From contig JACKAF010000003.1 of NCBI GenBank assembly GCA_020635235.1, positions 1 to 64,000 on the forward strand: a stretch of DNA of 64,000 bases, given 5' to 3'. Under the pieces are notes generated by a model. It was given only the letters and a program-made list of their open reading frames with translations, had not been told where the DNA came from and searched no databases. The position numbers and the translations under genes are program-made. The DNA is from Pseudobdellovibrionaceae bacterium (lineage in GTDB: Bacteria; Bdellovibrionota; FAC87; UBA2466; JACKAF01). Of the stretch, positions 43,965 through 53,213 are shown one piece after another (positions within the stretch are counted from its first letter, which is position 1; every line of letters starts with the position of its first letter).

Positions 43965-44047
43965 ATCCTTCTCCTCATCAATGTTAAGGCACAACACCTT
44001 GGGAGGCGCTTCAACATCCATCCCCCGGATTGCACAGAGAGAAACGC

Positions 44048-44077
44048 TGTATAACACGCCCGAATTCCGAAGATCAA
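44048..44077 (-). promoter_or_regulatory. Candidate promoter of the outer-membrane protein gene
   Basis: On the minus strand TTGATC (44072-44077) and TATACA (44048-44053) lie 18 bases apart. The transcript would start near 44041, giving a leader of roughly 75 bases before the strong ribosome site. Confidence 0.45.
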
Positions 44078-44194
44078 TATCCCAAAGTAGCAAATTTTGC
44101 GTCTAATTGGCCTAAGGAGCCGAAATTTCAAGAGTTAATAAAGAGTCCGCAAATCCCTCTTTACGCTCCTCGTGCGCAAAGATAGGGTGGGAAC

Positions 44195-46243
44195 GTGGCT
44201 AAACCATCAAAGACACATAAGAATCTGTTGATCCACGAAACCAGTCCGTACCTGCTCCAGCACGCCCACAACCCGGTGAACTGGTACCCCTGGGGGGAAG
44301 AGGCGAAAGCCAAGGCAAGACGCGAGAATAAGCCTATTTTCCTTTCGGTCGGCTATTCCGCCTGCCATTGGTGCCACGTTATGGAGAAGGAGAGTTTTGA
44401 GGATGAGGCGACAGCGGAGATTTTGAACGCGCACTTCGTGAGCGTGAAGGTGGACCGTGAGGAACGTCCCGACGTGGATGCGGTGTACATGAGCGCGGTA
44501 CAGGCCATGACCCGACATGGGGGGTGGCCCATGTCTGTGTTCCTCACGCCGGAACTCAAACCCTTTTATGGCGGAACGTACTTCCCACCTAATGATCGCG
44601 GCGGCATGCCGAGTTTCAAGAAAGTTTTGTTGGGTGTGGCGAGCGCCTGGAAGAACCGCAAACAAGAAGTCCTGGCATCGGCGGAAGAATTTACGGGCGC
44701 GTTGAAAGCATTGACCGAAGGCCAGCTCGGTATCGGCGAAGAACCGAAGGGGGATTTGCTCAGGGAGGCCTTCGAAAACCTTCGGGTTCACTTTGATGAT
44801 GTACACGGCGGCTTTGGAAGAGCTCCAAAGTTTTTCCACACAATGGATCTCCGCGTTTGTTTGCGTGCCCATAAAGTTTTCAAAGTAGAGCGTGCGCTTA
44901 ACATGGTGACAGATACTTTGGATAAGATTTCCGTAGCGGGGATTTATGATCACCTAGGTGGGGGCTTTCACCGCTACTCTACGGATGCCGCCTGGTTTGC
45001 GCCGCACTTTGAAAAGATGCTTTACGACAACGCCCTGCTGGCCGTGTTGTTTACCGAGGCCTTTCAAGTCACCAAGGAAATACGTTACGCCCGTATGGTC
45101 CATGAAATCCTCGAATACGTCAGTCGGGAAATGAAAGGGCCAAGCGGCGAATTCTACAGCACGCAGGATGCCGACAGTGAAGGCATTGAAGGCAAATTTT
45201 ACACCTGGAAGAAAAACGAGATCCTTGCGGTTTTAGGAACCGAAGACGGCGAACGTTTTTGTGAGCTTTACCATGTGATTGAAGGTGGGAATTGGGAGAA
45301 CACCAATATTCTGTATCCGGGCGATGTGGGAGCCCTCCTGGAAAAATGGGACTGGGACATCACGACCCTGGAGAGAAAACGTTCTTCCTGGAGAGAACAG
45401 CTACTCGAACAAAGAGAACGTCGTCCCAAACCGCTCCGGGATGAAAAAGTTCTTGTTTCCTGGAACTCGCTCATGATCACTGCCTTTGCGAAAGCGTATC
45501 AGGTTTTCGGGGATGAAACGTACCTTGAAAGCGCTCGTTCGTGCGCCGCCTTTATACGCGAAAAATTGTGGGACGAGGAAAAGCTCAGCCTCCTTCATTG
45601 TTATAAGGATGGGCAGTCGCGCTTTCAGGCTTATCTCGACGATCATGCCTACCTAATGGAAGCGCTTGTCAGCCTATACGAGAGTGATTTTTCCATGGAA
45701 TGGGTTCGCTGGGCGGAACGTTTGGGCGAACGCGTGCTTGAGGACTTTTGGGACCCCACGACGGCCAGTTTCTACTTTACCGGAAAGCAGCACGAAGCCC
45801 TGGTCGCCAAGACGCGCGATTACCAGGACGGCGCGACTCCGGCGGCGAGCGCCGTTTTGACAACGGCCTTTTTGCGTCTCGGGCGTCTGCTCTCGCGTGC
45901 CGACTTCGAAGAAAAGGCATTGGGAAGCCTGAAACTCTTTGAACCTCTCATGCGGGAACACCCGATGGCCGCGGGGCAATGGTTGATTGCGTTGGATCTG
46001 TCGACCCACAGCCCAAGTGAAGCGGTCGTTACTGAGGGTGAAGATCGCGAAACCCATCTGGGAACGCTTCGGGAGAGCTTTGTACCCGGCTTGTTGGTGG
46101 TCGATAGTCATTCACCACTGGAAATTGCGCAGTCCAAACCGGCGGTGAACGGGCGAAGCACCATTTACATTTGCAAAGGGAAGACCTGTGAACCACCCAT
46201 CACCGATGGCACAGTTCTCAAAACGCGATGCCAAACTTTGTAA
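44195..46243 (+). CDS. DUF255 thioredoxin-like protein (YyaL/spermatogenesis-associated 20 family)
   Basis: The 682-residue protein starts with a thioredoxin-like DUF255 domain (about 8-170): SPYLLQHAHNPVNWYPW, then the redox-type CHWC (Cys57, Cys60) in YSACHWCHVMEKESF. The remainder is an alpha-barrel resembling glycosidases or N-acylglucosamine 2-epimerases (GGFHRYSTDAAWFAPHFEKMLYD). The family is widespread and its activity unclear. The start codon is GTG, after GGTGGGAAC. The 3' end overlaps the Rieske gene by 16 bases. Confidence 0.92.
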   Translation: MAKPSKTHKNLLIHETSPYLLQHAHNPVNWYPWGEEAKAKARRENKPIFLSVGYSACHWCHVMEKESFEDEATAEILNAHFVSVKVDREERPDVDAVYMSAVQAMTRHGGWPMSVFLTPELKPFYGGTYFPPNDRGGMPSFKKVLLGVASAWKNRKQEVLASAEEFTGALKALTEGQLGIGEEPKGDLLREAFENLRVHFDDVHGGFGRAPKFFHTMDLRVCLRAHKVFKVERALNMVTDTLDKISVAGIYDHLGGGFHRYSTDAAWFAPHFEKMLYDNALLAVLFTEAFQVTKEIRYARMVHEILEYVSREMKGPSGEFYSTQDADSEGIEGKFYTWKKNEILAVLGTEDGERFCELYHVIEGGNWENTNILYPGDVGALLEKWDWDITTLERKRSSWREQLLEQRERRPKPLRDEKVLVSWNSLMITAFAKAYQVFGDETYLESARSCAAFIREKLWDEEKLSLLHCYKDGQSRFQAYLDDHAYLMEALVSLYESDFSMEWVRWAERLGERVLEDFWDPTTASFYFTGKQHEALVAKTRDYQDGATPAASAVLTTAFLRLGRLLSRADFEEKALGSLKLFEPLMREHPMAAGQWLIALDLSTHSPSEAVVTEGEDRETHLGTLRESFVPGLLVVDSHSPLEIAQSKPAVNGRSTIYICKGKTCEPPITDGTVLKTRCQTL

Positions 46244-46569
46244 AAGTTGCTGAACTCGATGAACTCAATGAAAACGCAGGCCTCATGGTTGAGTTGGAGG
46301 GAGAGCAAGTAGCTATTTTTCTCGTCGACGGCAAGCCGCTTGCTGTTCAAGACAAATGTCCCCACCGGGGGGCCCCGCTTTCGGAAGGCCAAAGAACCGG
46401 TACGGTAGTGCGTTGTCCCTGGCACGCTGCGAAGTTTGATTTGGTCACGGGAAAAGTACTGAATCCCCCCGCAAGGCGCGACCTGCATTGCTACAAAGCG
46501 GAAACCCGTGCGGATGGGGTATACTTGTCGCTAGAGCGAGACGCGACAAGCAATGAAAGTTCCTCGTAA
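46228..46569 (+). CDS. Rieske [2Fe-2S] ferredoxin
   Basis: This 113-residue soluble protein has both Rieske cluster motifs: CPHRGAPL (Cys44, His46) and CPWHAAKF (Cys63, His66), as in NirD or dioxygenase ferredoxins. It carries electrons to an unknown partner; no oxygenase gene is near. It overlaps the genes on both sides. Confidence 0.93.
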   Translation: MPNFVKVAELDELNENAGLMVELEGEQVAIFLVDGKPLAVQDKCPHRGAPLSEGQRTGTVVRCPWHAAKFDLVTGKVLNPPARRDLHCYKAETRADGVYLSLERDATSNESSS

Positions 46570-46945
46570 CGAAATTTACTTCACGTTTGCACGAAGCTCC
46601 GGTCCGGGGGGGCAGAACGTGAACAAAGTGAATTCCAAGGCGGTGTTGCATTGGAATGTTCACCACAGCGCCTTGCCAGCAGCTGTAATACAGCGCTTTA
46701 TTGCAAAATTTTCTAACCGCATCCGTGAAGACGGCGAGTTCTTGTTGCAGAGCGATCGCTATCGGGATCAACCGCGAAACAAAGAGGACTGCATCCTTCG
46801 ACTCAATGAAATGATTGATTTAGTAAAAGCGCCTCCGCGTAGAAGACGCAAAACCCGGCCCACCAAAGCTTCAAAAGAAAAGCGCCTGACAACAAAGCGC
46901 AAACAGGGCGAGAAGAAGCGCCTGCGTGGCTTTAAGCCTGAGTAG
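46553..46945 (+). CDS. arfB: ArfB/YaeJ-like peptidyl-tRNA hydrolase (ribosome rescue)
   Basis: The 130-residue protein has the release-factor GGQ motif (residues 19-21) in SSGPGGQNVNKVNSK and a basic C-terminal tail (RRRKTRPTKASKEKR...) that enters the empty mRNA channel of stalled ribosomes. It releases nascent chains from ribosomes without a stop codon. It overlaps the Rieske gene by 17 bases and the convergent peptidase gene by 14. Confidence 0.92.
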   Translation: MKVPRNEIYFTFARSSGPGGQNVNKVNSKAVLHWNVHHSALPAAVIQRFIAKFSNRIREDGEFLLQSDRYRDQPRNKEDCILRLNEMIDLVKAPPRRRRKTRPTKASKEKRLTTKRKQGEKKRLRGFKPE

Positions 46946-48827
46946 CAAAGCCAAAGACTTTTCCATAAAAGGCGAGTTCACGATTCAGGGCCGTCTTAAT
47001 GCTTTCAGCTTTCCTGAACCCGTGTTGCTCCCCTTCAAAGGGGACATATTCGACGGGAATACCTTTCTTTTTGAGTGCCGCGACCATCGATTCCGCCTGG
47101 TTGGGAGGCACCACTTTGTCCTCTAGGCCCTGGAAGAAAATAACCGGGCAGGACAATCTGTCTGCAGAATAAAGAGGCGATCTCTCCTGGTAGAGGCCCT
47201 TCTGCTCCGGGTAAGGACCAATGAGTCGGTCCAGATACCGAGATTCGAATTTGTGAGTGTCTCGGACGAGAGCTTCGAGATCGCCAATTCCATAGTGACT
47301 GGCTCCGGCCTTGAATTCGTCCGTAAAAGTAAGCGCGCAAAGCGTTGTGTAGCCGCCGGCGCTCCCTCCGAAGATCGCAAGTTGATTCGGATCTGCCTTT
47401 TTCTTTTCGACAAGAAAGCGTGCCCCCGCCGCGCAATCCTGCACATCGACCACTCCCCAGTTACCTTCAAGACGCTTCATGTATTCGCGCCCGTACCCGG
47501 TGCTGCCTCCGTAGTTTACGTCCAATACGGCAAAGCCGCGGCTCGTCCAAAACTGTATGCCGGGGTTGAGCCGGACGGTCGTTGCGGTAGTTGGGCCGCC
47601 GTGGCTTTTCACTAGTAAGGGTGGAAGTGTTCCGGCAGGTGCCTCGAAATCGCCGTTTTGAGGCGGGTAGTAAAAGCCATAAGCAACCCCTCCCTTGGTT
47701 GGAAACTCAAGAACCTCCGGCTTTGATAAGTAAGACGGTGGAATCTGCATCGACGTGGATTTTTTTAGCACCGAGCATTTTCCAGCGGAGAGATCATAAT
47801 AAACGAGTGAGGTAGGTTCAGCCGCGGAGGCTCCCTCGAAAACAAAACCGTTCTTGTACGCGACGGGGTGTCCGGCGGTACAGAAAGGTGTCTCGATGTT
47901 TTGTAGCTTCTTTGTCTGAGGGTCGAGTATGCCGATTTGCCAGAGGCCTTTACGCGTAAAGCAGCAAATGAGTTTGCCATCTTTCAGCTGCGCGTAGGTA
48001 CTCATACCGAACTGCCAGAGCGGCAATCCAAATTCCGCCTCCGCGGGGTAAAGGGGCTCGCTTACTTTGCCACTTTGCCACCGGTAGAGATTCCACCACC
48101 CGGTCCTGTCCGAGACAAAAATCAACGAACCATCTGCTGCCCATTCAGGCTGGAAGACCGATTCTTCAACTCCACCCGCAATCTTTTCTTTACTCTTAAG
48201 GCTGCCATCCGGATTTAGCTGTGCGATCCACAGCTCTGTCCCATCCCAAGGCATGTTGGGGTGGTCCCACTGGAGCCAACAAAGACGCTCGCCTTTGGCA
48301 TCCAGCCGCGGGCAGGCGTAAAAGTCACTCCCGCTCACCAGCGGGGTCCCGCAATCTTGTCCACTCAGATCGACGGCAGAAATTGTGTTTGCGGCCTCCT
48401 GATCTGATTCGCTGTGGTCCTCGCGCACCAGAATTAAGCGCCCTCGGTGAGAGTCAAAAACTCCGTCTGCATACCGGTAGGGAGCTTCTGGGGTCAGTGC
48501 CTTTGGAGAGCTTCCTGCTTCCAACTCATAGAGTCGCTGATCCGAAAAATTACTGAAGTATAGTTTGTCTTGGCTCGCGAAATAAGCACCTCCCCCGTAT
48601 TCGTGGACACGAGTACGGGCATTGAAAGGTGCAGGCAGACGATCCACCGTTTCTCCGGATTCCATCCGCTCGACGATAACCTGGCGCCCACCTTCTTGCG
48701 GTCGACCCTCAAGCCAAAAGAGACGATCGCCTGCTACCGCCGCTCCGCCTAGTCCAATGGACTCGGCCACAATGGCTTCTGCAGTAATGGGTGATTTCCA
48801 GCTGCCGTATTTGGCTTGTTGGCGCAT
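46932..48827 (-). CDS. S9-family prolyl oligopeptidase/acylaminoacyl-peptidase-like enzyme
   Basis: This 631-residue serine peptidase has an N-terminal beta-propeller region (LFWLEGRPQEGG, repeated WxxDG-type segments) and a C-terminal alpha/beta hydrolase domain with nucleophile motif FGGSAGGY, the Asp in GLEDKVVPP and His in GEQHGF. It probably cleaves peptides in the cytoplasm, as no signal peptide is seen. A GGAG site lies six bases ahead of the ATG. Confidence 0.92.
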   Translation of the reverse strand: MRQQAKYGSWKSPITAEAIVAESIGLGGAAVAGDRLFWLEGRPQEGGRQVIVERMESGETVDRLPAPFNARTRVHEYGGGAYFASQDKLYFSNFSDQRLYELEAGSSPKALTPEAPYRYADGVFDSHRGRLILVREDHSESDQEAANTISAVDLSGQDCGTPLVSGSDFYACPRLDAKGERLCWLQWDHPNMPWDGTELWIAQLNPDGSLKSKEKIAGGVEESVFQPEWAADGSLIFVSDRTGWWNLYRWQSGKVSEPLYPAEAEFGLPLWQFGMSTYAQLKDGKLICCFTRKGLWQIGILDPQTKKLQNIETPFCTAGHPVAYKNGFVFEGASAAEPTSLVYYDLSAGKCSVLKKSTSMQIPPSYLSKPEVLEFPTKGGVAYGFYYPPQNGDFEAPAGTLPPLLVKSHGGPTTATTVRLNPGIQFWTSRGFAVLDVNYGGSTGYGREYMKRLEGNWGVVDVQDCAAGARFLVEKKKADPNQLAIFGGSAGGYTTLCALTFTDEFKAGASHYGIGDLEALVRDTHKFESRYLDRLIGPYPEQKGLYQERSPLYSADRLSCPVIFFQGLEDKVVPPNQAESMVAALKKKGIPVEYVPFEGEQHGFRKAESIKTALNRELAFYGKVFGFATQA

Positions 48828-48875
48828 TTCGTACTCCGTAAAGCTGAGCTGTTCCAGATTTGCGTACTAGTCTAT

Positions 48876-49445
48876 TTACACTATTTTCGCGATGGCAAGT
48901 CCGGCAAGCGTCCAGCCGATAACGAGATCCAGAAAACTTACAAAAGTGTAGGCCGTCCCAAAGCCCCACCACACCCAATAGGGCCATTGGCAAAGGACGC
49001 TCGCCGCAACGGCGGTGATGGCAACGAAGAGTACTTTTTTGCGATAGCTAAGCCCGTTCGTGTGCAGGAGAAGAAACGTGAGCAAAATGGCGCCTAGAAT
49101 TTGCACGGCAAAAGAGAGTAGCATCGTGCTCCCCATTTCTGGCTCGACGCCGTTCGGGGTGATGGCGGCAAATGCGAAGGGGCCGGTGCGCATGCGATTC
49201 TTAGCGGCCTCTTGCGCAACCCGATCGTATTCTTTTTCGGTGCCTTCATTGCCTTTGTGCACATTGGGAAGAATGTAGATACCTTTTTTGGGTGCGTTGG
49301 CGCGCAGGGCCCCGGCGACCAGGTCCTCGTCGGAAAACTTCTCCATGGTGGCAAGGTGCCACGGCAAAACCACCCAGGAGAAAAAGCTCCATATAAAGTA
49401 GATAACTCCGCCGGTAATTCCGCCGAGCGTCAGTTTACGCGCCAC
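48876..49445 (-). CDS. Integral membrane protein of unknown function
   Basis: The 189-residue protein starts at GTG after a G-rich site and has four hydrophobic segments: about 8-28, 108-128, 137-155 and 165-185. Between the first two is a hydrophilic loop of about 75 residues (KFSDEDLVAGALRANAPKKG, MRTGPFAF), probably periplasmic. I recognise no family with certainty; the layout resembles small conserved membrane proteins found near envelope genes. It ends 48 bases upstream of the S9 gene. Confidence 0.7.
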   Translation of the reverse strand: MARKLTLGGITGGVIYFIWSFFSWVVLPWHLATMEKFSDEDLVAGALRANAPKKGIYILPNVHKGNEGTEKEYDRVAQEAAKNRMRTGPFAFAAITPNGVEPEMGSTMLLSFAVQILGAILLTFLLLHTNGLSYRKKVLFVAITAVAASVLCQWPYWVWWGFGTAYTFVSFLDLVIGWTLAGLAIAKIV

Positions 49446-49526
49446 GAGGTCCCCCCTTGATAGTCCCGTTGCTGATAAAAGGAGAATTCTAGACGGTTAA
49501 TTTGCCAAGGTCGAGATTTAGGTGGC

Positions 49527-49970
49527 TTAGGCCTGATAGAAACGGATGCGAAATTCTTCCATCCGCTTGCGGTTGGCGCCGAGATCGCTATGCCCTACGC
49601 GCGAAGCAGAACGAAAATGCAAAGTGTTATTCTTTTCGTCCAGTAAAAACTCGACGTCGTCCACGAACCGAAAGAGCGCACTTGTGAACTCAACATGCAC
49701 GTAGTTCGGTTTTTCCGACACAATTTTTGTACGGGGCATTTCGCTTAAGACCTTTTTGATTTTTGCCATCACTTCATCGCGGGTACCTTTGGTGCTGATG
49801 GGCGCGATGGCGCTACCCTCTTTCTTGCTGAAAGTGGAAACACAGTTCGGGGTATCCGGACAGGGTTTTAGTGTTGAGTTGTCCATTATCCCTAGGTCCT
49901 CCGGGCGTTTGCTACTGCACGAGGTTAATCCAAGAAGTAAGCAGCAAAGGATTGCAAATCTAAAGTTCAT
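49527..49970 (-). CDS. DUF1499-family lipoprotein
   Basis: The 147-residue product has a lipoprotein signal ending LTSC (Cys18). The rest is the DUF1499 pattern: LKPCPDTPNCVSTFS near the start, then IKKVLSEMPRTKIV, and VHVEFTSALFRFVDDVEFLLDE with SRVGHSDLGANRKRMEEFR at the end. The family's function is unknown. It is followed on the same strand by the membrane protein gene. Confidence 0.9.
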   Translation of the reverse strand: MNFRFAILCCLLLGLTSCSSKRPEDLGIMDNSTLKPCPDTPNCVSTFSKKEGSAIAPISTKGTRDEVMAKIKKVLSEMPRTKIVSEKPNYVHVEFTSALFRFVDDVEFLLDEKNNTLHFRSASRVGHSDLGANRKRMEEFRIRFYQA

Positions 49971-50011
49971 CTATGCCTGGCTCAAAAAGTTGTGTTGTTC
50001 CGGGCGTTGCA

Positions 50012-50761
50012 TCAGTTCTGTGCCTTACCTTGAGCTGCCACCGAATGAATGGCTGCTTTTAGTTTCTCGGGGTCGCCCAAATAGTAGTGCCGCAGCGGCT
50101 TGAGGTCTTCCCCCAATTCGTAGACCAAGGGGATTCCGGTGGGTATATTCAGATTGAGAACTTCATCCTCGTTCAGCCCGTCAAGGTGCATCACCAGGGC
50201 GCGCAGGCTATTTCCGTGGGCAGCGATGACAATCTTTTTTCCTTCGCGCAGCAGCGGGGCAATTTCTTTTTGGTAGTAGGGTAAGACTCTCTCCACTGTC
50301 GTTTGGAGTGATTCTGCTAGGGGAAGATCTTTCTCCGCGAGGCCGGAGTACTTGCTCTCGAGTCTCGGGTGTCTCGGATCGTTGTCGGTCAATGCGGGAG
50401 GGAGTACTGCATAACCGCGGCGCCATTTGAGAACCTGTTCTTCGCCGTATTTTGCTGCGGTCTCAGCTTTGTTGAGACCTTGTAGCGCTCCGTAATGACG
50501 TTCGTTGAGCTGCCACGCGCGCACGACCGGGATCCAGGCCAGGTCCATTTGGTCCAGGACTCGCCAGAGCGTGTGGATAGCGCGCTTGAGTACCGAGGTG
50601 AAGGCGACGTCGAAAATGTAGCCCTCGTCCTTCAGCAAGCGTCCGGCCTCATCCGCTTGAGAACGCCCCTTTTCACTGAGCTCCACATCCGTCCAACCTG
50701 TGAAGCGATTTTCCTTATTCCATTCACTTTCGCCGTGGCGAATCAGTACCAGCTTAACCAT
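50012..50761 (-). CDS. gpmA: 2,3-bisphosphoglycerate-dependent phosphoglycerate mutase
   Basis: GpmA interconverts 2- and 3-phosphoglycerate in glycolysis. The frame is open 46 codons upstream, but ATG 50761 begins the conserved VKLVLIRHGESEWN (phosphorylated His9), giving 249 residues, the normal length. RFTGWTDVELSEKG, NERHYGALQGLNKAETAAKYGE and AHGNSLRALV are diagnostic. Confidence 0.96.
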   Translation of the reverse strand: MVKLVLIRHGESEWNKENRFTGWTDVELSEKGRSQADEAGRLLKDEGYIFDVAFTSVLKRAIHTLWRVLDQMDLAWIPVVRAWQLNERHYGALQGLNKAETAAKYGEEQVLKWRRGYAVLPPALTDNDPRHPRLESKYSGLAEKDLPLAESLQTTVERVLPYYQKEIAPLLREGKKIVIAAHGNSLRALVMHLDGLNEDEVLNLNIPTGIPLVYELGEDLKPLRHYYLGDPEKLKAAIHSVAAQGKAQN

Positions 50762-50848
50762 TTGTCTGACCTCGCTTGGCACGATATTGAGTCGAACCCC
50801 AAAGTTCAAGGGGCCAGGCCCGAATTTTGTGGGGACGAGAGGGAGGGG

Positions 50849-50877
50849 GTGACATTCTGCACGGGTAGCAGTACTAG
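50849..50877 (+). promoter_or_regulatory. Candidate promoter of the glutathione S-transferase gene
   Basis: GTGACA (50849-50854) and TACTAG (50872-50877) lie 17 bases apart, 20 bases ahead of the gene. The -35 is good, the -10 weak. The ten bases GTGACATTCT are also found in the hemA upstream repeat. Confidence 0.28.
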
Positions 50878-50897
50878 GTTTGCAAGGAGGATCCCCC

Positions 50898-51602
50898 ATG
50901 CTGAAGCTCTACTATTGGCCCACCCCGAACGGACACAAGATCACGCTTTTCCTTGAGGAAGCGGAGCTCCCCTATGAATTGGTACCAGTGGACATTACCA
51001 AAGGGGATCAGTTCCAGCCCGAGTTCCTAAAAATTTCTCCAAACAATCGCATGCCTGCTCTGGTGGATACGGAACCTAAAGTTGGGTCGGATCCTATCTC
51101 CGTGTTCGAATCCGGCGCCATTTTGGAGTACCTGGCCGACAAGACCGGGAAATTCCTTCCGCCCTTTGGCGATCCCAAGCGCTATGAGACTTTGCAGTGG
51201 CTCTACTGGCAAATGGGCGGACTGGGCCCTATGGCTGGTCAAAACCACCATTTCAACCGGTACGCGCCAGAGAAAATTGCGTACGCGATTAACCGCTACG
51301 TCAAAGAAACAGCACGACTCTACGGAGTACTCGATAAGCGTTTGGCCGATAGAGACTATGTGGCGGGGGACTACTCCATTGCCGACATGGCGAGCTACCC
51401 GTGGATTGTCGCCCACGAAGCGCAGGGACAAGACCTGAACGATTTTCCGAATCTCAAAAAGTGGTTTGAGCGGATCCGTGGCAAGGAGTCCGTGCAGCGT
51501 GCTTATCAAAAAGGGAAATCGATAAGCTCGGGTACATCGGCCAATATGACGGACGAAGCCCGCCGCATTCTTTTTGGGATTGAAAAGCCCAAAACCGCCT
51601 AG
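50898..51602 (+). CDS. Glutathione S-transferase, YfcG/nu-class-like
   Basis: The 234-residue protein starts at ATG 50898, after AAGGAGG. It has an N-terminal thioredoxin fold (KLYYWPTPNGHKITLFLEEAE, NNRMPALVD, FESGAILEYLAD) and a helical domain with WLYWQMGGLGPMAGQNHHF, a hallmark of bacterial nu-class enzymes such as YfcG, which act as disulfide-bond reductases. The 3' end overlaps pckA by four bases. Confidence 0.92.
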   Translation: MLKLYYWPTPNGHKITLFLEEAELPYELVPVDITKGDQFQPEFLKISPNNRMPALVDTEPKVGSDPISVFESGAILEYLADKTGKFLPPFGDPKRYETLQWLYWQMGGLGPMAGQNHHFNRYAPEKIAYAINRYVKETARLYGVLDKRLADRDYVAGDYSIADMASYPWIVAHEAQGQDLNDFPNLKKWFERIRGKESVQRAYQKGKSISSGTSANMTDEARRILFGIEKPKTA

Positions 51603-53098
51603 GCGTGGACTGTCGGTCCACCCTTTTCGATAACCTCGGGATCCATGGCGTCCGCGTGTTTTCGGATGTTGTCGTGAAAAGTCCGCGCGAGGTTCGCCGG
51701 CGCATCCCCATTGGGTATTTCAAGCCACTTGCTTTCCACGCCCGGACAGCTTGTCGGCACTTCAAATCCAAAGACTGGGTGTTTTACTGTGGGTTGCTTG
51801 CCCAATTCTCCCGATTGGATGGCGGATAGAATCTTGCGCGTTACCGGAATAGGAAAACGTTCGCCCGTCTTGAAGTCGCCGTGGGTCCAACCGGTGTTGA
51901 GCAACCAAACTTCGCAACCGTGTTGTTCAGCGAGCTTTGCCAGAAGATCTCCGTAAACCGCAGGGTGCCTGGGCATGAACGGGGCGCCGAAGCAGGCGCT
52001 AAATGTTGCCGAAGGTTCCTTTACTCCCATTTCGGTGCCTGCGACCTTAGCGGTGTACCCCGAAATGAAATAAAAACGCGCCTGGTACGAATTCAGTTTT
52101 GCGACGGCGGGCATGGCGCCGAACGCGTCGGCCTCCAAGAACACGATGCTCTTGGGAGGGGAAGAGTCCCGGCCTTGATCAAAAACATTGTCGATGGCCT
52201 CTAGCGGGTAGGAGCCGCGCGTATTTTCTGTCTTGCTGCGATCCGCGTAATCGATTTGGCGAGTTCCTTTTTTGAATGAAACATTTTCCAGGATCGCACC
52301 GAATTGGTTGGTGGCTCGGTAAATCTGCGGTTCCTTTTCCGCATCCAGGTCGATGAGTTTGGCGTAGCAGCCTCCTTCCATATTGGAAAGGCCCTGAGGT
52401 GTCCAGACGATCTCATCGTCTCCAATGAGTGAGCGATCCATAGCCGCGGAAAGGGTTGTTTTTCCGGTTCCGGACAAACCAAACAGCACACAGCTATTGG
52501 AGCCGTCTTCTAGGCAATTCGCCGAGGCGTGCATGGGCAACACCCCCATCTGCGGCAAGGCGTAGTTGCAGAGCGCGAAAGCGGATTTCTTGATTTCCCC
52601 AGCGTAAGCGGTACCCACTATTACCGATGTCATGGCAACGGGGTCGAGCACTATGTAAGTGTCGGAGTCAAAGCCTTCCCCGATTTCTGAAGCCTTGCCA
52701 TAAGGATCGTGGAATACCTGCACCTTTTTATCGGAAAGACCCTTGAGCGAATGGATGGCTTCCGGCCGAAACATGTTTGAGGCAAAGGCGGTATGCCACG
52801 GAGAAAGCGATCGCACTTCCACGGGAAAACCTGCGACGTATCCTTGAAAAGTATAAACCTTCTGAGTTTCGAATCGCCCTAGCACGTAACCCTTGAGCCT
52901 CTGGGCCATCCCGGGAGAGATGGGACGGTTCACATTCCCCCAATCGATGGTTTCAGCGAGTTCAGGGTGCTGGACGATGTAGCGGCACTGGGCCGCCCGG
53001 CCGGTGTGCTTACCTGTGTCTACAACGAGCGCGCCGGTGTCGGTCAAAACACCCATTTTTTTTACAATAGCTTCTTCAATGAGTTCCGTCCGACGCAT
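51599..53098 (-). CDS. pckA: ATP-dependent phosphoenolpyruvate carboxykinase
   Basis: PckA converts oxaloacetate to phosphoenolpyruvate for gluconeogenesis. ATG 53098 follows AAGGAG and gives 499 residues; the frame is open 24 codons upstream. Motifs: kinase-1a GLSGTGKTTLS, kinase-2 LIGDDE, and the substrate site around KTENTRGSYPLEAI. It is slightly shorter than E. coli PckA (540) but intact. It is divergent from the KdsC-like gene. Confidence 0.96.
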   Translation of the reverse strand: MRRTELIEEAIVKKMGVLTDTGALVVDTGKHTGRAAQCRYIVQHPELAETIDWGNVNRPISPGMAQRLKGYVLGRFETQKVYTFQGYVAGFPVEVRSLSPWHTAFASNMFRPEAIHSLKGLSDKKVQVFHDPYGKASEIGEGFDSDTYIVLDPVAMTSVIVGTAYAGEIKKSAFALCNYALPQMGVLPMHASANCLEDGSNSCVLFGLSGTGKTTLSAAMDRSLIGDDEIVWTPQGLSNMEGGCYAKLIDLDAEKEPQIYRATNQFGAILENVSFKKGTRQIDYADRSKTENTRGSYPLEAIDNVFDQGRDSSPPKSIVFLEADAFGAMPAVAKLNSYQARFYFISGYTAKVAGTEMGVKEPSATFSACFGAPFMPRHPAVYGDLLAKLAEQHGCEVWLLNTGWTHGDFKTGERFPIPVTRKILSAIQSGELGKQPTVKHPVFGFEVPTSCPGVESKWLEIPNGDAPANLARTFHDNIRKHADAMDPEVIEKGGPTVHA

Positions 53099-53213
53099 AG
53101 CATCTCCTTTTAAATGCGAATCGACTGCTGATGAAAGAACACTTTTAGGCGGATTTGTGTAAAGACTCAAGACGTAAGTAGTCGAAAATGTTCCTCTGTG
53201 CTAAGGTCCGGAA

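Noticed and set aside
44207..44953. 248-codon open frame on the minus strand within the DUF255 gene
   Set aside because: It is the shadow of a well-conserved gene on the other strand.
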